Source of the DNA: Gardnerella piotii
GTDB lineage: Bacteria; Actinomycetota; Actinomycetes; Actinomycetales; Bifidobacteriaceae
Assembly (NCBI RefSeq): GCF_003397585.1
Contig: NZ_QJUV01000001.1
Coordinates: 1,054,001 to 1,118,000 of the forward strand
DNA: 64,000 bases
Reading direction: 5' to 3'
Below the pieces are notes generated by a model. It did not search any database. It saw only the letters and a program-made list of their open reading frames with translations, and was not told the origin of the DNA. Shown here one piece after another: positions 9,142-18,492 of the stretch. The translations under genes were made by a program, and so were the position numbers. Position 1 is the stretch's first letter. Each line of letters begins with the position of its first letter.

Positions 9142-9904
9142 TCTTACCATCTCCATTTTTGTTAAGCTCAGAATCTTCGCTGTAACTTGCACGACTTAGC
9201 CTTAAAACTTGATCCGCTTGCTTTTCTAACTCGCTTTGCAAAACTCCCACGCAGCACGAGCAAAAGTGTTTGCTAACGTATGCGCGAATGTCTGCAAGCA
9301 AGCATTCACTTTGCTCACTTGTAAGCTCAGTTTCTACGCCGTCTACAAAAAGAATCCACGGCTTTTTTAGTAGCGCAAGCGCAATTCCTAATCTCATGCG
9401 CTCGCATGGCGTTAAATCACCAATAGCAGTTTCTCTAGGAGATAACACTTTCCAATACGCTAGAACGTTATACGCGTATTGATGTAGAGCTTCGCGATTT
9501 TTAACATTATTCTTGTATTGTTCGCGGAAAAGCGGCGATGCACTCGCGAGTTTTAGCTCGCTCATAAGCGCTTCTTCTATTGTTTGAGTGTTGTAGAATT
9601 CGTTGATTCCGCTAAATAATCCGAGTCCAACGTATTGGCGTGATTCTTTTGCGTCTGCTGGAAGGCTTAAATCTGCGATTTTTAACGTTCCATTCGTAAA
9701 CTTCATATAGCCAGACAATGCTAGTAGTAGAGCAGACTTTCCAGAGCCATGTTCTCCCGAGATTGCAACGATTTGATGAGGCTCAACTTTTAATGACACA
9801 TCCCAGAATGGAGTTCTTGTAAATCTTTTTAATCCTAATTCTTTCGCTTCTATAAGCGTTTGTTCCTCTTGCATAATTTGTTTGCTGCAAAGTAGCGATG
9901 TCAT
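9131..9904 (-). CDS. ABC transporter ATP-binding protein paired with the YhgE-like permease
   Basis: The 257-residue cytoplasmic ATPase has Walker A GEHGSGKSALLLALSG at about 50 and Walker B WILFVDGVE at about 183. The signature region reads LTPCERMRLGIALAL instead of LSGGQ, so it is degenerate, although the flanking pattern is intact. No Q-loop can be assigned with confidence. It should energise the YhgE-like protein encoded immediately downstream with an 11-bp overlap. The cargo is unknown; related pairs are linked to peptide resistance or export of surface polymers. The start is weakly supported: no good ribosome site precedes ATG 9904. Confidence 0.8.
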   Translation of the reverse strand: MTSLLCSKQIMQEEQTLIEAKELGLKRFTRTPFWDVSLKVEPHQIVAISGEHGSGKSALLLALSGYMKFTNGTLKIADLSLPADAKESRQYVGLGLFSGINEFYNTQTIEEALMSELKLASASPLFREQYKNNVKNREALHQYAYNVLAYWKVLSPRETAIGDLTPCERMRLGIALALLKKPWILFVDGVETELTSEQSECLLADIRAYVSKHFCSCCVGVLQSELEKQADQVLRLSRASYSEDSELNKNGDGKNAR

Positions 9905-10467
9905 ACATTTTTAAATGGTATACATTTTTAATGTTGCTATCGAAATTGCTATGCATTCCTCCTTTGTATTTAACTAATATTTTTCAATTTTTAATTTTCA
10001 ATTTTTAATTTTGTTTCAATTTTTAATTTTTATTGATTTTTTATTTTTGATTGTTGATTTTCGACTCAATCTTCACTTTGATGCTGCTTAAATTCGATTT
10101 TTGCAACCACTTATATTGCATTATTGCAACAAAATTGCGTAAAACAAAGAACTAATTATTTTGTTAATTCCTTGCGAACACCTTCATGGTACTCTTCAAG
10201 GTGAACAAATACTAACTTATTTTTGAACATTTTGTTCATTTGTCTATATTTTAGCTATAAAAACACGCTATATATAACAAAATCTCACATTTTTGATTTA
10301 ATCATGTAAATTTCAAGCATACTTAATATTTTTATTCCGCCAATAAAAATATTACGTACGTCTTTATGATATTGTCTTTAATTATTAAAATTTAAAATTA
10401 TCAAAATTAAAAAACATATTATTACAAACATCAAAATGAAGATAACTTTAAAAAGAGGTGAAACAGT
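9905..10467. other. AT-rich intergenic region with tandem 14-bp repeats
   Basis: A 563-bp gap between divergent genes, extremely AT-rich. The unit TTCAATTTTTAATT occurs at 9983-9996, 9997-10010 and 10015-10028. GAAAAGAGG-type ribosome sequence precedes the antiporter ATG. I see no gene or riboswitch. Confidence 0.55.
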
Positions 10468-11799
10468 ATGCAAATTTTAAACATTCTATGCAACCCAGTA
10501 ATTGTATCGGTTGTAGTGTTATGCGCGTTAAGTCTTGCAAAACTCAATGTTTTACTCGCAATGATTGTTGCATGCGTTGCAGGTGGCATTGCTGGCCATC
10601 TCCCTCTTTTTGGAGATGGAAGCCACACTATTATGGCGCTGCTTTGCGATGGTTTTTCCACAAACGCGCAAACTGCGCTCGCTTACATTCTTCTTGGTAC
10701 TTTTGCAGAGGCAATTACAGCAACTGGCCTAGCTCAAATCATTTCTAAAAAAATTAGCAAAATTATTGGCACTAACAAATTCATTCTTCTTGCAGTTTTA
10801 ACAGTAATTGCGTGTATGTCTCAAAATATTGTGCCAGTTCACATTGCTTACATTCCTATTCTTATTCCGCCGATTCTTTCCATTATGAACAAGCTTAAGC
10901 TAGATCGCCGCGCTGCCGCATGCTGCACTGCGTTCGGACTAGAAGTGCCATACATTGCTATTCCATTTGGCTTTGGCTTAATTTTCCAAACAGTTATTGC
11001 AACTAATCTTTCTAAAAATGGTATGAAAGTTAGCGTTTCAGACGTTAGCGCTGTTAACTGGTATTTGGGTGCTGCAATGCTTGCAGCTTTACTGTTTGCA
11101 GTTTTTGTTCTATACAGAAAGCCTCGCGAATATAAAACAACCGAAGCAGATACTCGCGCTGCGGACGCTGTTGTTGGCCCGCTTACTAAAGCACACTACG
11201 TAACTATTCTTGCGATTATTGTTGTTGTAGTAGTGCAAGTTATTAGTAAGGATCTTTCACTTTCTTCCCTTGCAGGTCTTGCAACCATGATTATTTTTGG
11301 CGCAATAAAGTGGAAAGACATCGACAAGCAGCTTATGGGCGGCGTTAAGCTTATGGGTCTTATTGCATTTATTATGCTCATTGCTGGCGGCTACGCTAAC
11401 GTGATTCAAGCTACGGGCGGAGTTAATGAGCTTGTACACCTTGGCGTTGCTTGTATGGGTCAAAACAAGCTAATCGCTGCATTCGTTATTACGATTATTG
11501 GCTTGCTTGTGACTATGGGCATCGGTACCTCGTTTGGCACGGTTCCTATTCTTGCAGTTTTGTTCGTGCCTCTTTGCCAAAGCATTGGTTTTAGCACTCC
11601 TGCAACAATTCTTCTTATGTCTTCCGCTGCAGCTCTTGGCGACGCAGGCTCCCCTGCTTCCGATACAACGCTTGGTCCTACTTCTGGCTTAAATGCAGAT
11701 GGTCAACACAGTCACATTTGGGATACTTGCATTCCAACATTCCTTATCTTCAACATTCCACTTATGGCTGCAGGCATTGTAATATCTCAGTTTATTTAG
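10468..11799 (+). CDS. Na+/H+ antiporter family transporter (NhaC/YuiF-like)
   Basis: The 443-residue integral membrane protein has about 11-12 predicted spans from start (LCNPVIVSVVVLCALSLAKL) to end (IFNIPLMAAGIVISQFI). Conserved blocks are AYILLGTFAEAITATGLAQII, SQNIVPVHIAYIPILIPPIL and the C-terminal GDAGSPASDTTLGPTSGLN, which match the Na_H_antiporter superfamily that includes YuiF and NhaC. It may exchange Na+ for H+ or carry an organic acid or amino acid; the substrate cannot be read from the sequence. AAAGAGGTG lies upstream of the ATG. It is convergent with the ABC exporter at 12042, with a palindromic repeat between them. Confidence 0.78.
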   Translation: MQILNILCNPVIVSVVVLCALSLAKLNVLLAMIVACVAGGIAGHLPLFGDGSHTIMALLCDGFSTNAQTALAYILLGTFAEAITATGLAQIISKKISKIIGTNKFILLAVLTVIACMSQNIVPVHIAYIPILIPPILSIMNKLKLDRRAAACCTAFGLEVPYIAIPFGFGLIFQTVIATNLSKNGMKVSVSDVSAVNWYLGAAMLAALLFAVFVLYRKPREYKTTEADTRAADAVVGPLTKAHYVTILAIIVVVVVQVISKDLSLSSLAGLATMIIFGAIKWKDIDKQLMGGVKLMGLIAFIMLIAGGYANVIQATGGVNELVHLGVACMGQNKLIAAFVITIIGLLVTMGIGTSFGTVPILAVLFVPLCQSIGFSTPATILLMSSAAALGDAGSPASDTTLGPTSGLNADGQHSHIWDTCIPTFLIFNIPLMAAGIVISQFI

Positions 11800-11841
11800 C
11801 ATTTAGCTGAAAGTCACAAACAATACACATCTAAAAACGCT

Positions 11842-11879
11842 GGTGAAGATTTTTGCCATTTACGGCAATTTTCTTCACC
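11842..11879. repeat. Imperfect hairpin after the antiporter gene
   Basis: Arms GGTGAAGA (11842-11849) and TCTTCACC (11872-11879) enclose GCC and GGC. It has no clean T run. It may end transcription or protect the mRNA 3' end. Confidence 0.45.
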
Positions 11880-11902
11880 TGCACAAAGCAGCCAACCCAC
11901 AA

Positions 11903-11941
11903 AGTAGCCAATCAATGCAAATTCGCGGGCGATTGGCTACT
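11903..11941. repeat. Dispersed 39-bp palindromic repeat, copy 1
   Basis: Perfect 11-bp arms AGTAGCCAATC and GATTGGCTACT enclose a 17-nt loop AATGCAAATTCGCGGGC. The same element recurs at 14922, 21973 and 23748. This copy lies between convergent genes. Confidence 0.9.
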
Positions 11942-12041
11942 ATTGCAGAAAGCGTACTGCGTTAATATTTTTACAGAGCTTAAAATTGCTCAGCACATTT
12001 CAACAAGCCAGCGCAAGCCAAGCCCAAGCCAGCCAACATCC

Positions 12042-13808
12042 TCACATAGACACAGTGTAAAGTGAGTAGAAGTAAGCCTTCTGATTCATAAGGTCCTCAA
12101 AACTTCCGCGCTCAATAAGCTCGCCACTTTTCATCACAAGAATCTCATCATATTGCTTAAGCGAATTAGCATCCAAGCGGTGAGTTATAACAAGTCGAAG
12201 AATTCCTTGCAAATTCAAAATAGACTGCGTTACGTTCGCGCTCGTCTCGTTATCTAGCGCACTCGTCGCCTCATCAACCAGCAGAATCTCGGACTTTTTA
12301 AGCAAGCTTCGCGCAATAGCAATACGCTGCTTTTCTCCTCCAGAAAGATGACTACCATTCTCGCCGCACTGATAATCCTTGCCTTTAGCAGCAATCAAAT
12401 CATCCAAACCAGCCAAGTGAATCACGCGATCTACCTCTGCGTTCGGGAACGGCTTAAACAGCGTAATATTGTCTAAAATCGAAGCATCAAACATAAACAC
12501 AGACTGCTGCATAAGAGTCGTCTTATCGTAAAGCGAACTCTTGCTCACATTGCTAAGTTCGTGATTATTCAGCTGCACGCTACCCTTATAATCCTTGTAG
12601 TAGCCCATAAGTAGATTAATCAAACTACTCTTACCAGCACCAGAAGGCCCCACTATCGCGTAAGATTTTCCAGCTTGCAAAGTTAGATTTACGTTTTTCA
12701 AGACTTTATGATCCGCATCATAAGAATACGAAACATCTCGCAAAACAACACTTTTAATAGAATCGTTAATAATCTCGCCAGAATCTTCCTTAGCGTTACT
12801 CATATAATCAGCCATCTTGCTAATAAGCTTCTTAGCGCCCTTCATCTCGCCAAGCATTTGCGGAAGACTAGAAATAGGCTGAAGTACGCCATTCATCAAA
12901 TTAGTAAAAGCTAAAACCATTCCAGCAGTAATAACACCAACGTGAGCGTTAACCATCCAAGCGCCAACAAGCATCACTCCAAGCTGAGTTCCAAGACTTG
13001 AAATTGTGCCAAGAGCAGAAACGGTAGTCATTGTTTTCTCGCGAAGATTCTTCGTATGCTCAAGCTCCATCGACTGATTTTTGTATCGATCAATAACCTC
13101 CTGCTCCGCCTTAAAACTCTTAATAACAGAAACTCCGTTCAAAACATCCTTCGTCAGTGCCGTATAAGACTCATTCGACTTAGAAACCTGCTCCTCTCGA
13201 GTGGCGATTTCGTTAGCTGTAAGAATCGAGCACGCCATTGGAAGCACAGAAATAACAAGAGCAATAACAGTGAGCAGCGGACTGTAGTAAATCATAAGAG
13301 CTAGCGAGCTTACAAGCATAAGAACATCTTGAACAAAGTCAAAAATCTTCTTTAAATACTTTTCTTGAATACGCTCGCAATCATTAGTAAGTACAGAAAG
13401 ATACGTGCCAGAATTTGCAAGCGAAAAATCACTATAACTCTTTTTTAACAGCTTTTTAATAACAGACTCTTTATACTGATTCATTGCTTTTTCAAGAAAG
13501 CGAGGATACGCGCTGCGCTTCAACGCGAAAATCAGGGAGATTGCCAGCATAAAGGAAGTGACAAGCAGCAAAATAGTAGTTAGAGAGAAGTCTCCTTTGC
13601 CAGACATATAGTCGAAAATAATTTGCAAAATCCAAGAAATAGCAGTGTAAATCATAGACAAGGCAATAAAAACTATCATCGAAAGAAAAGCTACAAGTTT
13701 GTTTTCTTTGAAAAATAGTTTTACGTAATTTTTTACGTCGGGATGCAGTGTGGATGATTGCTGATTTGCCGATGATCGCTGATTCGCCGTATTGTCAGTT
13801 TTACTCAT
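12042..13808 (-). CDS. ABC transporter, fused permease and ATPase (exporter type)
   Basis: The 588-residue half-transporter has a hydrophilic N-terminal stretch, six membrane spans (about 35-320) and a C-terminal ATPase. Walker A is GPSGAGKSSLINLL near 395, the signature is LSGGEKQRIAIARSLL near 500, Walker B is EILLVDEATSALD, and the H-loop is VITHRLDA. It should act as a dimer. The domain order matches MsbA/LmrA-like exporters of lipids, drugs or peptides; no peptidase C39 domain is present, so it is not a bacteriocin-processing exporter. No partner half-transporter gene is adjacent. The substrate is unknown. Confidence 0.87.
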   Translation of the reverse strand: MSKTDNTANQRSSANQQSSTLHPDVKNYVKLFFKENKLVAFLSMIVFIALSMIYTAISWILQIIFDYMSGKGDFSLTTILLLVTSFMLAISLIFALKRSAYPRFLEKAMNQYKESVIKKLLKKSYSDFSLANSGTYLSVLTNDCERIQEKYLKKIFDFVQDVLMLVSSLALMIYYSPLLTVIALVISVLPMACSILTANEIATREEQVSKSNESYTALTKDVLNGVSVIKSFKAEQEVIDRYKNQSMELEHTKNLREKTMTTVSALGTISSLGTQLGVMLVGAWMVNAHVGVITAGMVLAFTNLMNGVLQPISSLPQMLGEMKGAKKLISKMADYMSNAKEDSGEIINDSIKSVVLRDVSYSYDADHKVLKNVNLTLQAGKSYAIVGPSGAGKSSLINLLMGYYKDYKGSVQLNNHELSNVSKSSLYDKTTLMQQSVFMFDASILDNITLFKPFPNAEVDRVIHLAGLDDLIAAKGKDYQCGENGSHLSGGEKQRIAIARSLLKKSEILLVDEATSALDNETSANVTQSILNLQGILRLVITHRLDANSLKQYDEILVMKSGELIERGSFEDLMNQKAYFYSLYTVSM

Positions 13809-14024
13809 TCTCGCTACCTCTCACTTCCTTTATACATCTCTTCTATTTCTACCATCTCTACTATCTCTTCTCTAATATCATTTTCGTAAGCAGCACTTCA
13901 TAAGCTATTTGCTTATTCACTCACTACAAAGCATTGAAAGCTACACTATCATACTTATCATGATTAGTCACAATTATCTACTTGACAACACCTATAAACG
14001 CTTAAACGCATTTATACGTAATGC

Positions 14025-14834
14025 TCAAATGCGCAACGCTGCTTCAATACAAAGCTCAAGCGCATACGCTTTAGAGTCTCCACCCCAGTTGCGCTCATCG
14101 TAATTTTCAACATCGTGCAAAGTATCTGCAGTGTAAAGAATCTCACCCCAAACAATCCCACGCATTTGCGCACAAGCTGCTAAAGCAGAACACTCCATCT
14201 CAACAACCGCGCATCCCTCTTGCTTACGATTAGCAACTTTCGTCTTAGTCTCACGGAAAAACCCATCCGTAGTCCACGTTTTAACTTCATGATAAGGCAA
14301 ATTGTGCGCTTGCAAGGTTTGTAAAATAGCACGTCTCGAGCGCTCTGAAACATCAACATAACGACTTGGAGGCAAATAATGATAAGAAGTCCCCTCATCC
14401 CTTAAAGCTTTATACGGAACCAGAAAAACGTTTTCCGCATAATCAACTAGCGATCCGCAAGAACCAGCACTAACAACTTCGCTAACACCGTAAGAAATCA
14501 GCCAGTCTAAGATCTGAACAGCGGCAGGAGCACCAACTGGAGCCTGCACTAAGCAGATTTTTTGCGTTTCTTCTTCTACTTCGCTGTTTGTATTTTCTCT
14601 TACTTTTTTCTCTACTTTCTCTTCCAAAACATATATTGGATATACTTTAGTTGCAGACTCAAAATTTGCTACAATCGTAGCTTTCCTGCTTAAAGCATAC
14701 TGATCGATTTCATCGCCTAAGAAAGCAAAAACCGCTTTAGATGGAAGCTGAACAGCAATATTATCGTGATTCGGCATTAAAACCGCACTTTTATCGGAAT
14801 CATACTCTAAAATCGGTAAATCATATTCTGTCAT
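14025..14834 (-). CDS. Nucleoside phosphorylase family protein (uridine phosphorylase-like)
   Basis: The 269-residue cytoplasmic enzyme has the PNP/UDP fold: the glycine-rich LVQAPVGAPAAVQILDWL, SEVVSAGSCGSL, a central TDGFFRET, and VVEMECSALAACAQMRG near residue 210, where the Met-Glu pair contacts the ribose. It should cleave nucleosides with phosphate in salvage; base preference is not certain. ATG 14834 is preferred over 14855 because GAAGGAGC lies 7 nt upstream. It lies downstream of lemA on the same strand, with palindromic repeat copy 2 in the gap. Confidence 0.8.
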   Translation of the reverse strand: MTEYDLPILEYDSDKSAVLMPNHDNIAVQLPSKAVFAFLGDEIDQYALSRKATIVANFESATKVYPIYVLEEKVEKKVRENTNSEVEEETQKICLVQAPVGAPAAVQILDWLISYGVSEVVSAGSCGSLVDYAENVFLVPYKALRDEGTSYHYLPPSRYVDVSERSRRAILQTLQAHNLPYHEVKTWTTDGFFRETKTKVANRKQEGCAVVEMECSALAACAQMRGIVWGEILYTADTLHDVENYDERNWGGDSKAYALELCIEAALRI

Positions 14835-14921
14835 ATAATCAGCTCCTTCATACAATCAGCTAGTTCTACAAGCCATTCAATCCTATATACCAGTATGCGC
14901 ATTATCGCACAAAAATCACAA

Positions 14922-14960
14922 AGTAGCCAATCGATGCAAATTCGCGGGCGATTGGCTACT
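14922..14960. repeat. Dispersed 39-bp palindromic repeat, copy 2
   Basis: Arms AGTAGCCAATC and GATTGGCTACT with the shared TGCAAATTCGCGGGC loop; one loop base differs from copy 1. It lies in the gap between lemA and the nucleoside phosphorylase gene. Confidence 0.9.
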
Positions 14961-15013
14961 TCATATATGTATATGCCATCTAGCTAAAAATGCTATCTAG
15001 CTAAACATTTTCA

Positions 15014-15568
15014 CTAGCCCAGTATGCTATCGATATTCTTCTTATTGCTTAGATCATCTTCATCAAGAAAAGCCATCTGCTTTATTCCGCTTAATTTTGC
15101 AATAAGCGAAACTGGGAAAGTAACAATATTTTGATTAAGAGCGCTGATATTACTATTTACGATTCTTTTTGCTGCAGCCAGCTGCTCGTTTTCGTCGTTC
15201 ACTTCTTCTTGCAAATTCAAAAATTGTTCTGAAGACTTTAATTCTGGGTAAGCTTCTGCCAAAGCAAAAATCTTCCCTATTGCATGATTCTGATTTCTCA
15301 TTGCTTCGCTAGAATCCGCAGAGTTTAATCCTTCTCTTAAACTCACTAAATCCACTAATGTTGTTTTTTCGTATTTTGCAAACGACTGCGCAACTTTAAG
15401 CATTTGGCAAATAGTGTCGTATCTTTTAGCGAGCGCAATGTCAACGTTTTTTTGCGACTCTTCTATAATCACTCTATATTTTCTTAGTCTATTTAACGTA
15501 CCAATAAACCAGCCAATAGCCACTACAAGCACTGCTGCAATAACTATTAAAATAGTTTCACAATCCAT
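15014..15568 (-). CDS. lemA: LemA family membrane protein
   Basis: The 184-residue protein has one N-terminal span (ILIVIAAVLVVAIGWFIG) and a helical cytoplasmic or external domain. The family marks are RLRKYRVIIEESQKNVDIALAKRYD at about 28, followed by LVSLREG and NLQEEVNDENEQLAAAKRIVNSN. LemA proteins have no settled biochemical function. AAAGGAGAC precedes the ATG. It follows the DUF3137 gene on the same strand with a gap of about 100 bp; this pairing is common and suggests a joint role. Confidence 0.9.
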   Translation of the reverse strand: MDCETILIVIAAVLVVAIGWFIGTLNRLRKYRVIIEESQKNVDIALAKRYDTICQMLKVAQSFAKYEKTTLVDLVSLREGLNSADSSEAMRNQNHAIGKIFALAEAYPELKSSEQFLNLQEEVNDENEQLAAAKRIVNSNISALNQNIVTFPVSLIAKLSGIKQMAFLDEDDLSNKKNIDSILG

Positions 15569-15664
15569 AATGTCTCCTTTATTTTTAGCCTTTTTCTAGT
15601 CTTAATTATCTCTGTTTTTGCAATTCACTAGTGTGCAATCTCTACTTTTTCAATTTTATAGCTT

Positions 15665-16651
15665 CTAATTTTGCAATTTCTCTCTAATTACGCTGATTAT
15701 TTCGTAATACTCAGCCAAAACATCCCTAAATCTTGCATATTCTCTTGTTAAAGATAGGTCTTCTATTCCAGATTTTCCAGGATTTCCTAATATGTACCGA
15801 CCAGAGTCAAAAGCTGCAATAATATGCTCACTATCTAGATATATGCAAACTCTCATTCTTTTTTGCAAATTATTCAATGCTTCTATAAAACTTGGATCTA
15901 ATACAAGCTTTGTATAAAAATCGTCTGTAGAAAAGATTGAATACGAGTTATTAAACTCAATGGATTCTGTTTGAACTTCACTCTCCTCTTTTGTTTTTTT
16001 ACCATAGTATCCATTTAGTTTTTGCCCCATAAAGTTCTTTCCAGTAACGGGAACAATTCTAATGTGACCATTTATATTGGTTTTTGCGTTTATTAATAAG
16101 ACTTGACCAATAAAATCAGTTTTTTTGACAGTTTTTCCACTTTCAGTTCTAGAAAAGTGCATTGCTTGCATATTTGAAAATTCAGTTTTAGATTCATCGC
16201 CAAAAATTATGTGTTTGTTTGAATAATACCTACTAGATATTGGCAGAAGATTATTAAAAATACTGTTGTCAATTCCTTCAGAATTTTCTAATACCGTTCC
16301 AGGCAGAATCGCATTTAGAATCGGCGTTAAAACATTATTCGCATATAGAGCAGCTACATCAACCTTATTTGTTACAAAAAACTTGCCAGCAAAGCAAACA
16401 ACAAAGGCAACTATTATGAGTAAAGGATATTTATAAGTAGAGTAGTCAAACGAAGGAAGATAATTGCCAACAGCACCAATAATCAGCACTACTGGTATTA
16501 ATGGGATTAAACGCATTGGGTCAAAAGCGTTATTTTTTATGCCTTCTTTTAACTCATTTAGTTTCCCTTGCATTTGGGGAGATTTTTCTAATTTATTAAG
16601 TCTTTCTAAAACTTCGGGATTTGTAAACACGTTACTATGTTTTACATTCAT
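15665..16651 (-). CDS. DUF3137 family membrane protein, partner of LemA
   Basis: The 328-residue protein has two central membrane spans (PLIPVVLIIGAVGNYLPSF and YPLLIIVAFVVCFAGKFF, about residues 50-95) followed by a soluble domain with SRTESGKTVKKTDFIGQVLLI and FYTKLVLDPSFIEALNNL, as in DUF3137 proteins commonly found next to LemA. ATG 16651 is chosen because GAGGGAG lies 6 nt upstream, while the ATG at 16657 would directly abut it. The function is unknown. Confidence 0.78.
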   Translation of the reverse strand: MNVKHSNVFTNPEVLERLNKLEKSPQMQGKLNELKEGIKNNAFDPMRLIPLIPVVLIIGAVGNYLPSFDYSTYKYPLLIIVAFVVCFAGKFFVTNKVDVAALYANNVLTPILNAILPGTVLENSEGIDNSIFNNLLPISSRYYSNKHIIFGDESKTEFSNMQAMHFSRTESGKTVKKTDFIGQVLLINAKTNINGHIRIVPVTGKNFMGQKLNGYYGKKTKEESEVQTESIEFNNSYSIFSTDDFYTKLVLDPSFIEALNNLQKRMRVCIYLDSEHIIAAFDSGRYILGNPGKSGIEDLSLTREYARFRDVLAEYYEIISVIREKLQN

Positions 16652-17015
16652 CGTCATCTCCCTCTTATAATCGCCAATATTTTTATAACAACATCTTTAT
16701 AAAAGTCATAAAAGGCTCTTATATTTTTTATCATAAATAATCATTATTTGGAATAGTTAAATTTGTGATAGCAAAATTTGGAATAGTGAAATAATCAAAT
16801 AACAAAATAATAACAACTTTGATTTTGATATAAAAGTGATATAGCTGTGATTATTTTCAATAAAGACTTAATACAAAACAAATAACAAAGAACAAAATAA
16901 CACAAAATAAACAATATAACAATTTATAACACATTAATTTTCAACTACTTTAATAACATTTCTCAAAGCGTATAATGAACTTGAATTTATTCCTTAACTG
17001 ATAGGAAGTTCAAAA
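16652..17015. other. AT-rich divergent intergenic region before the ECF operon
   Basis: About 360 bp, dominated by A/T with no riboswitch fold that I recognise. TATAATG at about 16971 is a good -10 candidate for the ECF operon, and AGGAAG precedes the first ATG. Confidence 0.45.
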
Positions 17016-17615
17016 ATGGTAAAGAAACTAAAAACTATTTGGAGCGTTAAATTAACTACTGCTTCACTCGTACTAATACCAGCCGCAATCGGCATAAATT
17101 ATGTTGCAAAACTATTCGCTAGCATGTTAAAGCTACCTCTTTGGCTTGGCACACTAGGCACTTGCATTTCAGCATGCTTAGCAGGACCTGTTGTGGGCGG
17201 AATTGCTGGATTTTTAACCAATATTGTCTACGGCTTAACAATTGATCCAATTTCTACAGTCTATAGCATTACAGCTGCAGCAATCGGCGTAAGCGTTGGA
17301 ATCGCTGCACGACTAAAGTACATGAACAAAGGCTTACACATTTTTATAACAAGCCTTATTGTTGCAGCAATCGCAATAATCATCTCTACACCTCTAAACA
17401 TGATTTATTGGGGCGGAACCACTGGAAACGTTTGGGGTGACGCTGTTTTTGCAGCAATGGGCTCCAAAGGCTTCTTTGCATCATTCGTAGATGAGCTTGT
17501 TGTAGATATACCAGACAAGATTGTTGTTTTGTTCCTTGCAGCTGGAATTTATAAAGTTCTTCCTAAGAGTTTAATAGCTATTTATCAATCCGATGACGAA
17601 GATCTTGATAAATAA
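17016..17615 (+). CDS. ECF transporter substrate-specificity (S) component, substrate unknown
   Basis: The 199-residue membrane protein has about six spans. LPLWLGTLGTCISACLAGPVV and GGIAGFLTNIVYGLTIDP are typical of one group of ECF S components, and Ala/Gly-rich helix 1 motifs that would contact EcfT are present. It heads a four-gene unit with EcfT and two ATPases, so this is a dedicated (group I) ECF importer. The ligand, probably a vitamin, nucleobase or nucleoside-like compound, cannot be assigned by reading. AGGAAG precedes the ATG by 7 nt. Confidence 0.75.
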   Translation: MVKKLKTIWSVKLTTASLVLIPAAIGINYVAKLFASMLKLPLWLGTLGTCISACLAGPVVGGIAGFLTNIVYGLTIDPISTVYSITAAAIGVSVGIAARLKYMNKGLHIFITSLIVAAIAIIISTPLNMIYWGGTTGNVWGDAVFAAMGSKGFFASFVDELVVDIPDKIVVLFLAAGIYKVLPKSLIAIYQSDDEDLDK

Positions 17616-17691
17616 ACGTTTATCGCAAGCAAATAAATCGCATAAACTCTAAGTTCTACAAGTTTTTATAAGCACAATAAGACGAGATACT

Positions 17692-18492
17692 ATGAAAAGC
17701 ATCAGCCTATTTGAAGATAAGCATTCGTTTCTAAACGGACTATCTGCAAAAACCAAGCTTGCATACGTAATATGCGCTACAAGCACGCCGAGTTTGCTTG
17801 GAGGCTATAGTTCTTTTGCTATCTTTATTATTTTGAGCCTAATATTGCTTGCAACATCAAGGGTCCTAGCAAAAATAAAAATCGTAATACAAGTTACTGG
17901 TTTTATTATTGTAACTATTTTTATAGTTCAAACTTTCTTTAGATCGGGAAACTACACGATTTTATTCAAACTAGGACCTTTGATTGCTCGCAAAGAAGGT
18001 TTTGAAGTAGCAATGAAGATTGTGCTAAATATATTAAATATTTCGTTTGCATTTTGTGTTTTAACGCTTACAACTAAACCTTCTAATATGATGCAAGAGA
18101 TGATACAAGCTGGCTTACCACCTAAAATGGGCTATGTTTTTGTCTCGCTATTTCAAATCATTCCTCAAATAACACAGCAAACTTCGACTATTGTTGACGC
18201 TCAAAGAAGCAGAGGATTACAAACAAAAGGTTCCCTAATAACGCGTTTCAAAGCTTTTTTGCCTTTAATATCCCCGATTATAATGTCTTCGTTTATGAGT
18301 TCTAAAGAAAGAACTATAGCTTTAGAAGTTCGCGGATTTTCGTGCAATAATCAAAAAACATTCATAAAACCATTTAAGCCAAGTAAATACAATGCGTTAT
18401 TTTTATGCGCTTGTTTAATCGTAATAATCGCATCTATTATTTATGCGTTACTTAATAATTTAGGATATGTAGCATGGCAGCTATTCATATAG
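17692..18492 (+). CDS. ECF transporter transmembrane component EcfT
   Basis: The 266-residue protein has about five spans and the two cytoplasmic coupling helices of EcfT proteins: QRSRGLQTKG near 183 (the A-R-S/G motif) and ALEVRGFSCN near 214. It transmits ATPase movement to the S component. The next ATPase gene starts 19 bp before this gene ends, so translation is coupled. Confidence 0.88.
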   Translation: MKSISLFEDKHSFLNGLSAKTKLAYVICATSTPSLLGGYSSFAIFIILSLILLATSRVLAKIKIVIQVTGFIIVTIFIVQTFFRSGNYTILFKLGPLIARKEGFEVAMKIVLNILNISFAFCVLTLTTKPSNMMQEMIQAGLPPKMGYVFVSLFQIIPQITQQTSTIVDAQRSRGLQTKGSLITRFKAFLPLISPIIMSSFMSSKERTIALEVRGFSCNNQKTFIKPFKPSKYNALFLCACLIVIIASIIYALLNNLGYVAWQLFI

